Assembly (NCBI RefSeq): GCF_014353015.1
Contig: NZ_CP060704.1
Coordinates: forward strand, 1,327,001 to 1,391,000
Direction: 5' to 3'
Source: Chitinimonas koreensis
GTDB taxonomy: Bacteria; Pseudomonadota; Gammaproteobacteria; Burkholderiales; Chitinimonadaceae
DNA: 64,000 bases
Below, piece by piece: positions 1 to 8,704 of the stretch. Position 1 is the first letter of the stretch. The number at the start of each line of letters is the position of its first letter. The notes below the pieces were generated by a model. The model was not told the origin of the DNA. It saw only the letters and a list, made by a program, of their open reading frames with translations, and ran no database searches. Made by a program: the position numbers and the translations under genes.

Positions 1-390
1 CGGGATGCCGGCCGCGGTGGCGGCGGCGAGGCCGGCGGTGATGCCGTTGACCACCTCGTGGCGGATGCCGGCGGCGCGCAGCGCCTCGACTTCCTCGCCG
101 CCGCGGCCGAACACGAACGGGTCGCCGCCCTTGAGCCGGCCGACCACGCGGCCCTGGCGGGCGTGGCGCAGCATCAGCCGGGTGATGAAATCCTGCGGCG
201 TGGAGCGGCAGCCGCCGCGCTTGCCGACCGCCACGATGCGCGCGTCGGGCCGGGCGTGGGCCAGTACCGCGCGGTTGACCAGGTCGTCGACCAGCAGCAC
301 GTCGCAGGCGCCGATGGCGCGCACGGCCTTGAGGGTGAGCAGCTCGGGATCGCCGGGGCCGGCGCCGATGAGGTAGACCTGGGTGGACAT
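1..390 (-). CDS. cobA: Uroporphyrinogen-III C-methyltransferase (SUMT), N-terminal part
   Basis: The first 130 codons are present and the gene runs off the left edge. The protein begins MSTQVYLIGAGPGDPELLTL, the glycine-rich SAM-binding start of the uroporphyrinogen-III methylase family, and includes the later GGDPFVFGRGGEE motif. The enzyme adds two methyl groups to uroporphyrinogen III to give precorrin-2, the route to siroheme. Siroheme is the cofactor of the NirB nitrite reductase encoded upstream in the same direction, so cobA fits as the last visible gene of the nitrate operon. An AGGAG box lies about 8 nt before the ATG. A CysG fusion cannot be excluded because the C-terminus is missing, but SUMT domains of CysG are C-terminal, so a stand-alone CobA is more likely. 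Confidence 0.92.
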   Translation of the reverse strand, partial: MSTQVYLIGAGPGDPELLTLKAVRAIGACDVLLVDDLVNRAVLAHARPDARIVAVGKRGGCRSTPQDFITRLMLRHARQGRVVGRLKGGDPFVFGRGGEEVEALRAAGIRHEVVNGITAGLAAATAAGIP

Positions 391-486
391 CGCGTGCTCC
401 TGGCGGTCGGGTTGACTGGAAATCGGAAGGCGGAAGTCGCCGAGGCCGTGGCAATGGTCGGGTGCGAGGTCACTGGGCGGCCTGGC

Positions 487-550
487 AGGTCGGGCTTCAT
501 GCCCGACAGCGCCATCTGCCAAGGGCGCTGTCGGGCGTAAAGCCCGACCT
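487..550. repeat. Long imperfect palindrome (REP-like, TCGGGCTTCATGCCCGAC family)
   Basis: A nearly perfect inverted repeat of about 64 bp whose arms start AGGTCGGGCTT and end AAGCCCGACCT, in the gap between nasA and cobA. Each arm also contains its own small palindrome around TTCATG. A related copy with the same core stands at about 58602-58678, and a degenerate one (TCGGACTTCAGTCCGG) is inside nasA at about 2040. It could fold in the nas transcript and affect expression of cobA. Confidence 0.75.
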
Positions 551-590
551 AGGGGAGCGTCCGGCGTCGCTGCGGTCGACGGGCGCATCG

Positions 591-1843
591 CTAGGCCGCC
601 TCGCCTGCGATGGCCGGGCGCGGCGCGGCCGCCATGCGCTTGAGCTCGGGGATGCAGGAGCCGCACTTGCTGCCGCAGCCGAGCCGCGCCTTGAGGCCGT
701 CGAGGTCGCAGCCCTCGGCCAGCGCGGCCTCGATCGCGTCGGCGGCGACGTCCATGCAGTTGCAGACCACCTTGCCGCGGCTCTGCTGGCCGCTCGGCGG
801 CGAGGCCAGCGGCGCCAGCAGCCAGGGCCGCAATGCGGCCGCCTCGGCGCCTTCGGCGATCAACTGCCTGAGCCAGTCCTGCGCCGCCGTCTCGCCGCAC
901 AGGCGGATGCCGACCAGCCGGCCGGCGCGGATCTCGGCGTGCTTCTCCACGCCGCGGCGCGCGTCGCGGTAGCTCAGCGTGGCGAGCGGATCGTCGAAGC
1001 CGAACACCGCGTCGAGCCGGGCCAGGAAATCGGCCGGCGGCGCAGCGCGATGGGCCAGCCGCAGGATCACCGCCGGCCGTTCGCGCCCGAACAGGCCGAC
1101 CGTGCCGTAGTCGAAGCCGGCCAGCAGCGCGGCGGCGCGGTGCATCAGCGCGACCGCGTCGGCGCTCTGCTTCATCGCCACCGCCTGCCACGGCAGCTCG
1201 GCGCGTTCGAGCCGCACCGCGGCGTGCTTGAGCTCGGGCTGCTTCGACACCGGGTCGACCTTGGCCAGCGTCAGCGCATTGCTGCCGTCGCCGGCCATGA
1301 AGCGGCCCGACCAGTGCATCGGCAGGAACACCTCGCCGCGGCGCTGGGCGTCGCTGGCCTCGACCCGCAGCACCAGGCTGCCGCGGCGGCTCCTGATGCG
1401 CGCCAGCGTGCCGGGCGCGATGCGGGCGGCGGCCAGGTCGGCCGGGTGGACCGCCAGCCGCGGCTCGTCGGCGTGGCTGAACAGCCGGGCCACGGTGCCG
1501 GTGCGGCTCATGCCGTGCCATTGGTCGCGCAGCCGGCCGGTGTTCAGGCGCAGCGGGTAGCGCGCGTCGGTCTTCTCGGCCACCGGCAGGTAGTCGAGCG
1601 CGACGAAGCGGGCGCGGCCGCTCGCGGTGGGGAAGCGGCCGTCGGCGTAGAGCCGCGCGGTGCCGTGGGCGGCGCCGGCGGGGTAGGGCCATTGCTGCGG
1701 GCCCTGGGCATCGAGCAGGGCGTAGCCGAGGCCGCCGATGTCGAGGTCGCGGCCGGCGGTGGTGCGCTTGTGTTCTTCGAAGATCGATTCGGGGTCGGCA
1801 TAGGGGAAGAGCGTGCGGCCGCGGGGGACCGGCGCGCCGCCCT
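591..1843 (-). pseudogene. nasA: Assimilatory nitrate reductase, C-terminal part (interrupted gene)
   Basis: This frame holds the C-terminal third of a NasA-type molybdopterin nitrate reductase. It resumes at LFPYADPESIF and includes RLNTGRLRDQWHGMSRTG, the molydopterin dinucleotide-binding region. It ends with a BFD-like [2Fe-2S] domain with cysteines in VCNCMD and GCGSKCGSC, as in NasA proteins that take electrons from a small ferredoxin-type donor. The matching N-terminal part lies at 2047-3587 in another frame, and repeat DNA at 1844-2094 sits between them. The first ATG in this part is at 1583, but the homology starts about 75 codons earlier. Either the gene is inactivated by the insertion, or (less likely) an insertion plus base-call errors hides a longer open frame. 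Confidence 0.85.
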
Positions 1844-2094
1844 CCCTCTCTCCCTGGGAGAGGGCCGGGGTGAGGGGGCGCGGTTCAGGCTGGACTGCGT
1901 GCTCCAGCGCGATCGGAATGGTCAGCGCTGTATTTTCCGGTGTGTACGAAGCGGTCTGCGCGCTTTTCTCCGGCAGCGAGCGCTCCGCCGGCGCTCCCTC
2001 ACCCCCGGCCCCTCTCCCGGGGGAGAGGGGAGCGGCAGGTCGGACTTCAGTCCGGCGGCGTTCTTGGCCGACGGTGCCGCCGGACTGGGGCCGG
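1844..2094. repeat. REPIN-like inverted repeat pair plus second palindrome inserted in nasA
   Basis: Two GC-rich arms face each other: 1844-1876 (CCCTCTCTCCCTGGGAGAGG followed by GCCGGGGTGAGGG) and its complement at 1996-2030. They are separated by about 120 bp of non-repeated DNA. Each arm holds a small hairpin, the layout of REPIN/twin-REP elements. Directly next to it (2038-2090) is a second inverted repeat (CAGTCCGGCGG / CCGCCGGACTG). Both interrupt the nitrate reductase coding sequence between residues that are adjacent in family members. I could not identify a clear target-site duplication. Confidence 0.7.
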
Positions 2095-3587
2095 CCTGGC
2101 CGGCAGGCGCCGTTCCAGCCGGCGGGCGAAATCGGCCGCGATTTGCCAATCGTGGCGCGCCTCGCCCGGCGCCGGCACGGCGGCGTGCACGCGGGTGATG
2201 CGGCGTTCGGAATTGGTCACCGTGCCGTCCTTCTCGGCCCAGCTCGAGGCCGGCAGCAGCAGGTCGGCGTAGGCGGTGGTGTCGGTGTGGGCGTAGGCCT
2301 CCTGCACCACCACGAATTCGGCGGCCGCCAGCGCGCGGCGCACCTGGGCGCTGTCGGGCATCGAGTGGGCCGGGTTGGTGCAGGCGATCCACACCGCCTT
2401 GATCTCGCCGCGCTCGACCGCCTCGAACAGTTCCACCGCGGTCTTGCCCGGCCGCTCCGGCACCGACGGCACGCCCCACAGCGCGGCGACCTCGGCGCGG
2501 TGCTGCGGGTCGGCCAGGTCGCGGTGGCCCGACAGCAGGTTGGCCATGCCGCCGACCTCGCGGCCGCCCATCGCGTTGGGCTGGCCGGTCAGGCTGAACG
2601 GCCCGGCGCCGGGCCGGCCGAGCTGGCCGGTGGCGAGGTGCAGGTGGATCAGCGCGGCATTCTTGTCGGTGCCGTGGCTGGACTGGTTGAGCCCCATGCA
2701 CCACAGCGACAGCGCGGCCGGCGCGGTGCCGAACCATTCGGCCGCGCGCACGATGTCGTCGGGCCGGATGCCGCACAGCTCGGCGGCGAAGCGCGGCGTG
2801 TATTCGCGGATGCGGCGCTTGAGCGCCTCGAAGCCCTCGGTGTGGGCGGCGATGTAGTCCTCGGCGATCCAGCCTTCCCACACCAGCACGTTGAGCATGG
2901 CGTGGAACAGCGCGACGTCGGTGCCGGGCAGGATGGCCAGGTGCAGGTCGGCCAGCTCGGCGCTGTCGGTGCGGCGCGGATCGACCACGATCAGCTTCAT
3001 GCCGGGCCGCGCCGCCTTGGCCTCCTCGATGCGGCGGAACAGCACCGGGTGGGCATAGGCCGGGTTGGCGCCGGCGATCAGCAGGCAGTCGGCCAGCGCC
3101 AGATCCTCGTAGCTGCACGGCGGCGCGTCGGCGCCGAGCGTGGCCTTGTAGCCGGCCACCGCGCTGGACATGCACAGCCGCGAATTGGTGTCGATGTTGT
3201 TGCTGCCGATCAGGCCCTTGGCCAGCTTGTTGAAGACGTAGTAGTCCTCGGTCAGCAGCTGGCCGGAGATATAGAAGGCGACGGCGTCGGGGCCGTGCTC
3301 GGCGACGATCGCGGCGAAGCGGTCGGCGGCGTGGTCGAGCGCGGTGTTCCAGTCGACCCGGCGGCGCGCTTCGCTGCGCGCGGTGCGCAGCTCGGGATGC
3401 AGCGCGCGGCCCTGGCGCATGTCGGTCAGGTGCAGGGTGGCGCCCTTGCTGCACAGCCGGCCGAAGTTGGCCGGGTGGTCGGGATCGCCCTCGACCTGGA
3501 CGACCCGGTCGCCGTCGGCGTGGATCAGCACGCCGCAGCCGGTGCCGCAGTAGCAGCAGGTCGATTTGACGATGTGGGGGCGGGCAT
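2047..3587 (-). pseudogene. nasA: Assimilatory nitrate reductase, N-terminal part (interrupted gene)
   Basis: The frame carries the N-terminal two thirds of a nitrate reductase. The [4Fe-4S] cysteines are seen in STCCYCGTGCGV and GRLCSKG, followed by the molybdopterin domain with MGLNQSSHGTDKN, TGQPNAMGGREVGG and EKDGTVTNSERRI. It then runs into repeat DNA and stops at 2047. The frame contains no ATG or GTG upstream of the first cysteine cluster. The only sensible start (ATG at 3587-3585, giving MPAPHIVKST) is one base out of frame across a run of five G at 3576-3580, probably a lost base. The conserved product reduces nitrate to nitrite in the cytoplasm, feeding NirBD encoded just upstream. 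Confidence 0.85.
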
Positions 3588-3621
3588 GCGCGGGCTCCGG
3601 TGATCGGCGGGCGGGACGAGG

Positions 3622-3936
3622 TCAGGCGTCGGTGTCGAGGTAGACCTCGCCGCCTTCGAGCCGCACCGGGTAGCGGCGCGCGCAGCCGACGTCGGGCGCC
3701 TGCGCCTGGCCGCAGCCGAGGCCGATCTGCCAGCCGTGCAGCGGGCAGGCGACGGTGTCGCCGTAGACGATGCCCTGCGACAGCGGGCCGCCCTTGTGCG
3801 GGCAGCGGTCCTCGAGCGCGAAGACGGCGTCGGCGGCGGTGCGGAACACGGCGATGTCGCCGGCCGGGTGGCGCACCACGCGGGCGCCGAGCGGGGGGAT
3901 TTCGGTTAGCGGGCAGATGTGTTTCCAGGTGCTCAT
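3622..3936 (-). CDS. nirD: Nitrite reductase (NADH) small subunit, Rieske-type
   Basis: A 104-residue protein starting MSTWKHICPLTEIPPLGARV. It has a Rieske-like fold with the two ligand motifs intact (CPHKGGPL and CPLHGW). Many NirD proteins have lost the cysteines, so this copy may bind a [2Fe-2S] cluster. It is the small subunit of the cytoplasmic NADH-dependent nitrite reductase and lies directly downstream of nirB in the same direction. An AAGGATC box precedes the ATG by about 6 nt. The frame stays open upstream to 3990, but that extra part is translated repeat DNA and has no Shine-Dalgarno site, so I chose the internal ATG. Confidence 0.92.
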   Translation of the reverse strand: MSTWKHICPLTEIPPLGARVVRHPAGDIAVFRTAADAVFALEDRCPHKGGPLSQGIVYGDTVACPLHGWQIGLGCGQAQAPDVGCARRYPVRLEGGEVYLDTDA

Positions 3937-3972
3937 GTCTGATCCTTGTGAGGTGGGAGGGGTGAGGGTGAG

Positions 3973-4117
3973 GTGTAACCCCATCCCCACCCCGGCCCTC
4001 CCCTTGAAGGGGAGGGAGTGATGCGGTGACGCCTGAACGATCGTCGACGGTTCCGATCGATGCGGCCTGCTCCTCCCCCTTCAAGGGGGAGGTTGGGTGG
4101 GGGGTGGGGTTACACCT
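3973..4117. repeat. REPIN-like inverted repeat pair between nirB and nirD
   Basis: Two arms of about 42 bp in opposite orientation, each with a tail of the type AACCCCATCCCCACCCC and a hairpin CCTCCCCTTGAAGGGGAGG. They enclose about 60 bp of non-repeated DNA. The element is bordered by short CTCACCCCTCAC-type tandem motifs. The same arm sequence recurs at 11916-12056 and 47439-47526. It lies inside the nirBD transcript and could form large hairpins between the two subunits' genes. Confidence 0.8.
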
Positions 4118-4137
4118 CACCCCTCACTCCTGACCCC

Positions 4138-6579
4138 TCACGCGCCGATCGCCTCGTACTCATGCCGCTGCGCCCCGCGCACCCGCTCGGCCCAAGGGTC
4201 CTGGCCGAAGCTCAGCGCATACTTCAGCCGCTCGAACAGCTCGCGCCGGCGGCCGGCGTCCTCCACCACCTGGCGGCGCGCATGCTCCAGGCCGACGCGC
4301 GCCAGGTAGTGCACCGTGCGTTCGAGGTAGAAGCCCTCCTCGCGGTAGAGCTGCAGGAAGGCGCCGCTGTACTCCATCACCTCCTCGGCGCTGGCCACCT
4401 TGGCGAAGAACTGGGCGACCTCGGTCTTGATGCCGCCGTTGCCGCCGACGTACAGCTCCCAGCCCGATTCCACCCCGATCACGCCGACGTCCTTGATGCC
4501 GGCCTCGGCGCAGTTGCGCGGGCAGCCGCTGACCGCCAGCTTCACCTTGTGCGGGCTCCACATGCAGGCCAGCATGGTTTCGAGGTCGATGCCCATCTGC
4601 GTGCTGTTCTGCGTGCCGAAGCGGCAGAACTCCGATCCGACGCAGGTCTTCACCGTGCGGATCGACTTGCCGTAGGCGTGGCCGCTCGGCATGTCCAGGT
4701 CGCGCCAGACGCCGACCAGGTCTTCCTTCTTCACGCCCAGCAGGTCGATACGCTGGCCGCCGGTCACCTTCACCAGCGGGATGCGGTACTTGTCGGCCAC
4801 GTCGGCGATGCGGCGCAGCTCGGCCGCGTTGGTGACGCCGCCCTTCATCTGCGGCACCACCGAGTAGGTGCCGTCCTTCTGGATGTTGGCGTGCACCCGC
4901 TCGTTGACGAAGCGGCTCTGCGGGTCGTCCTGCGCCTCGCCGGGCCAGGTCGAGATCAGGTAGTAGTTGAGCGCCGGCCGGCACGAGGCGCAGCCGTTCG
5001 GGGTGCGCCATTCGAGCGCGCGCATGGTGTCGGGGATGGTCAGCAGGTGCCGCTCGCGGATCGCGTCGCGCACCGCCTGGTGGGTGCGGTCGGTGCAGCC
5101 GCACACCGTGCGGGTCTTGGGCGTGGCGTCGAAGCTCGAACCGAGGCAGTTCATCAGGATCTGCTCGCACAGGCCGGCGCAGGAGCCGCACGAGCCCGAG
5201 GCCTTGGTGTGCTTCTTCACCTCGTCCAGCGTGGTCAGGCCCTGCTCGCGGATCGCCTTGACGATGACGCCCTTCTTCACGCCGTTGCAGCCGCACACCT
5301 CGGCGTCGTCGGCCATCGCCGCGGCGCGGTTCTCGCCGGCGTGGCCGGTGTCGCCGAGGTTCTGCTCGCCCCACATCAGGTGGTCGCGCATCGCGCCGAC
5401 CGGGGCGCCGTCCTTGAGCAGGCGGAAGTACCAGGCGCCGTCGGCGGTGTCGCCGTAGAGGCAGGCGCCGATCAGCCGGTCGTCCTTCAGCACCAGCTTC
5501 TTGTAGACGCCGCCGACCGGGTCGGCCAGCGTGATCTCCTCGCAGCCTTCGCCGCCCATGAAGTCGCCGGCCGAGAACAGGTCGATGCCGGTGACCTTGA
5601 GCTTGGTCGACAGCACCGAGCCGGTGTAGCGGCCATAGCCCCAGCCGGCCAGGTGGTTGGCGCAGACGCGCGCCTGCTCGAACAAGGGCGCCACCAGGCC
5701 GTAGGCGGTGCCGCGGTGGTTCACGCATTCGCCGACCGCGTAGATGCGCGGGTCGAAGGTCTGCAGCGTGTCGCTGACCACGATGCCGCGGCTGCACTGC
5801 AGGCCGGCCGATTCGGCCAGCTCGGTGTTGGGGCGGATGCCGACCGCCATCACCACCAGGTCGGCCGGGATCTCCTCGCCGTCCTTGAAGCGCAGCGCGG
5901 CGACCCGGCCCGGCTCGGCCGCGCCGGGACCGGCGCCGACCAGTTCGGCGGTCTGCTTCTGCAGCGCGAACTTCAGCCCGCGCTGCTCCAGCGAGGCCTG
6001 CAGCAGCTTGCCGGCGACGCGGTCGAGCTGGCGTTCGAGCAGCCATTCGCCGATGTGCACCACCGTCACGTCCATGCCGCGCAGCTTGAGCCCGTTGGCG
6101 GCCTCGAGGCCCAGCAGGCCGCCGCCGATCACCACCGCGTGCTTGTAGCGGCCGGCCGCCGCGATCATCGCCTCGGTATCGGCGATGTCGCGGTAGCTGA
6201 TCACGCCGGGCAGATCGCGCCCCGGCACCGGCAGCACGAACGGTTTGGAGCCGGTGGCGATCAGCAGCCGGTCGTAGTGCGCCTCGCTGCCGTCGTCGGC
6301 GTGGACGATGCGGCGCAGCCGGTCGATCTTGACCGCCTTGCGGCCCAGGCGCAGGTCGATGCCGTGCTCGGCGTACCACTCGAGCGGGTTGAGGACGATC
6401 TCGTCGACCGTCTGCTCGCCGGCCAGCACCGGCGACAGCAGGATGCGGTTGTAGTTGGGGTGCGGCTCCTCGCCGAACACGGTGATCTCGTAGCGGTTCG
6501 GCGTGAGCTTGAACAGTTCTTCCAGCGTGCGTACGCCGGCCATGCCGTTGCCGATCATCACGAGTTTCAGTTTTTGCAT
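4138..6579 (-). CDS. nirB: Nitrite reductase (NADH) large subunit
   Basis: An 813-residue protein starting MQKLKLVMIGNGMAGVRTLE. Domain order: FAD/NAD(P)-binding oxidoreductase (VVIGGGLLGLEAANGL near residue 150), two BFD-like [2Fe-2S] modules (VCGCNGVKKG and VCGCTDRTHQ), and a sulfite/nitrite reductase domain. The siroheme-[4Fe-4S] cysteines sit in CVGSEFC and CPRNC. It reduces nitrite to ammonium in the cytoplasm with NADH, using siroheme and NirD. Length is normal for the family. The ATG is supported by homology. Oddly, the reading frame of the preceding kinase gene runs into this one with no stop codon. It is followed by a repeat element and then nirD. Confidence 0.95.
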   Translation of the reverse strand: MQKLKLVMIGNGMAGVRTLEELFKLTPNRYEITVFGEEPHPNYNRILLSPVLAGEQTVDEIVLNPLEWYAEHGIDLRLGRKAVKIDRLRRIVHADDGSEAHYDRLLIATGSKPFVLPVPGRDLPGVISYRDIADTEAMIAAAGRYKHAVVIGGGLLGLEAANGLKLRGMDVTVVHIGEWLLERQLDRVAGKLLQASLEQRGLKFALQKQTAELVGAGPGAAEPGRVAALRFKDGEEIPADLVVMAVGIRPNTELAESAGLQCSRGIVVSDTLQTFDPRIYAVGECVNHRGTAYGLVAPLFEQARVCANHLAGWGYGRYTGSVLSTKLKVTGIDLFSAGDFMGGEGCEEITLADPVGGVYKKLVLKDDRLIGACLYGDTADGAWYFRLLKDGAPVGAMRDHLMWGEQNLGDTGHAGENRAAAMADDAEVCGCNGVKKGVIVKAIREQGLTTLDEVKKHTKASGSCGSCAGLCEQILMNCLGSSFDATPKTRTVCGCTDRTHQAVRDAIRERHLLTIPDTMRALEWRTPNGCASCRPALNYYLISTWPGEAQDDPQSRFVNERVHANIQKDGTYSVVPQMKGGVTNAAELRRIADVADKYRIPLVKVTGGQRIDLLGVKKEDLVGVWRDLDMPSGHAYGKSIRTVKTCVGSEFCRFGTQNSTQMGIDLETMLACMWSPHKVKLAVSGCPRNCAEAGIKDVGVIGVESGWELYVGGNGGIKTEVAQFFAKVASAEEVMEYSGAFLQLYREEGFYLERTVHYLARVGLEHARRQVVEDAGRRRELFERLKYALSFGQDPWAERVRGAQRHEYEAIGA

Positions 6580-8480
6580 GGCTGGGCTCCGGGGAGGCGC
6601 CGTCCGCGCAGGCGGCGGCTGGGGTGGATTGCATGGGTTTGGAATGCGGACCTGGAGAGGCGAAGGGCAGGGCGAGCGGCGGGGCGAGGGAAGCCAGGCC
6701 GGCCGTGCGCAGCGGCCTGGCGGCGGCCGGCGCCGCGGGCTGCTTCGCCTGCTCCCTGGCGGGCCCCCGTGTTTCGACGCGGGACTTCGTTTTTGCGCGG
6801 CGGCCGGTTCGCGGCTCAGCAGGGCGAACAGCAGCACGACGTTGCAGCCGAGCGAGGCCAGCGCCAGCGCCTGCCACAGCCGGCCCGGCGCGCGCCGGGC
6901 CAGCGGGCTGCGGCGCGCCACCGCCAGCGGCCGCGCCTCGCCGAGCTCGAGCGCCAGCCGCAGCTCCTCGGCGGTCTCGAAGCGCTGCGCCGGATCGCGC
7001 GCCACCGCCTTGAGCAGCACGCTTTCGAGCCACACCGGCAGGTCGGGCCGGTAGCGCGTCGGCGGCACCGGGTCGCCGAACTGCGGCGCCTGGAACGGCT
7101 CGATCTCGCCGTAGGGATAGCGCCGCGTCAGCGCGTGGTAGAGCGTCACGCCGGCCGCGTACAGGTCGCTGCCCGCGCCGGCCGCGCCGCCGGCGAACAG
7201 CTCGGGCGCCAGGTAGCTCGGCGTGCCCGGCGTCTCGCCGCGCTCGGCGGTGATGCCGGGCAGTGCGCCACGCCGAGGTCCAGGAGGCGCAGCCGGCCGT
7301 CCGGGTCGAGGTGCAGGTTGGCCGGCTTGACGTCGCGGTGGACGATGTCGAGCCGGTGCAGCGCGCCGAGCGCGCGCGCCAGCCGCAGGCCGATGCGCAC
7401 CGCCTCGGCCGCGCCGATCCGCTCGCCGCGCTCGAGCCGGGCCGCCAGCGTCTCGCCCGGGTACCAGCGCATCGCCAGCAGCAGCCACTGGCGGTCGGCC
7501 GGTTCGACCGGCTCGGGCAGGTAGCGGCTGGCGGCGCGCTGCAGCAGCCAGCCCTCGGTCAGCAGGTCCTCGGCCTGGGCCGGGTCCTGCGCCGCCAGCG
7601 CGGTCAGGGTCTTGAGCACCACGCGCTGGCCCTGGCCGTCGCGCGCCAGGTAGACCAGGCTGCTGCGGCTCTCGGCCAGCAGCGCCTCGACGGTGAAGCC
7701 GGCGATCGCCTGGCCGGGCCTGAGCCGCGGCGGCACCGCGCGGCCGGCGGCGCCGGCCACTTCGTCGAGCAGCCGGCCGGCCGGCAGCGACTCGACCCGC
7801 AGCACCACGGCCGAGACGTTGTCCTGCGAGCCGGCCGCCAGCGCCGCCGCGACCAGCGCCTCGGCGGCGCGCTGCGGCGCGTCGTGCAGTTGCAGCAGCC
7901 GGTGCACCTCGGCATCGCCGAGCGGCTCCCACACGCCGTCGCACAGCAGCGCGAACACGTCGCCGGCCGCCAGCTCGCCGTCGCGGAAATCGGCCACCAG
8001 GTGGGCATCGAGCCCGACCGCGCGCTTGAGCACGTGGCTGAAGCCGGCGTGCTGCCAGACGTGGTCCTCGCTCAGCTGCTCGCAGCGGCCGCCGCGCAGC
8101 AGGTAGGCGCGGCTGTCGCCGACGTGGGCCAGCGTGTAGCGGCGGCCGCGCAGCACCAGCGCGGTCAGGGTGGTGGCCAGCGGCTCGCCGTGGCGGGCCT
8201 GGCCCTGCAGCCACAGGTTCTGCGCCGCCAGCACGCGGTCGAGCGCATGGGCCGGCTCCCAGGTATCGGGCGTGGCGTAGTAGTCGGCCGCCAGGCCCTT
8301 CACCGTGGCCTGGGCCGCCAGCCGGCCGTCGGCCGACTGGCTGACGCCGTCGGCCAGCGCCGCCAGCCAGCCCTTGGCCGCTTCGAGTCCGGCCGGCGGC
8401 TCGATCACCGCGACGGCGTCCTCGTTGCGCGGCTTGCGGCCGGTTTCGCTGGCGGTGCCGATGGCGAGCGCGAGCATCAT
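6580..8480 (-). CDS. Bifunctional PP2C phosphatase / Ser-Thr protein kinase (frameshifted)
   Basis: The N-terminal half is a PP2C-type phosphatase starting MMLALAIGTASETGRKPRNE, with metal-binding motifs LADGVSQS, VGDSRAYLL, LLCDGVWE and QDNVSAVVL. The C-terminal half is a Hanks-type kinase with IVHRDVKPANLHLD, a DLG motif and, after a frame change, GTPSYLAPE and a C-terminal membrane segment near LWQALALASLGCNVVLLFAL. Fused enzymes of this kind are typical neighbours of nitrate transporters in proteobacterial assimilation clusters, with a presumed regulatory role; the substrate is unknown. One base is missing near 7258 (CCCGGCATC for CCCGGGCATC), shifting the frame in the kinase domain. After correction no stop occurs before the nirB ATG, so the true C-terminal end, expected soon after the membrane segment near 6800, cannot be placed. 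Confidence 0.85.
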
Positions 8481-8525
8481 GCCGACTCCCGTCCCGGAGC
8501 AACGCCTGATCGACTGCACGTTCTA

Positions 8526-8685
8526 GCGAGCGCAGCGAGGCTCCCTCTGGACCACCCCACAAAGCCTTCGACTTTGTGGGGACCCCGGCGCGGCGAGGGC
8601 GGGGGAGTAGGGATGAAACAGGATGAGCCGGTGGTTGAGTACCCGCGGACCTGAAGCGCCCGGCTTTGCCGGGGGCCTGCACAGA
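8526..8685. repeat. Dispersed intergenic repeat, copy A
   Basis: This segment starts GCGAGCGCAGCGAGGCTCCC, contains a CCCCACAAAGCCTTCGACTT / TTTGTGGGG hairpin and GGCGAGGGCGGGGGAGTAGG, and ends with the hairpin CGCCCGGCTTTGCCGGG. Two further copies stand at 44610-44726 and 50875-51034, all in the same orientation and all just upstream of minus-strand genes. Here it separates narK from the kinase gene within one operon. No coding function seen. Confidence 0.85.
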
Positions 8686-8704
8686 AGCCCATTCCATGGC
8701 GGCC

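Noticed and set aside
8477..8692. Small minus-strand ORF (71 codons) in dispersed repeat copy A, with similar translations in copies B and C
   Set aside because: The shared amino-acid text follows from the shared DNA repeat. Frames are not kept in one phase, and there is no ribosome-binding site.
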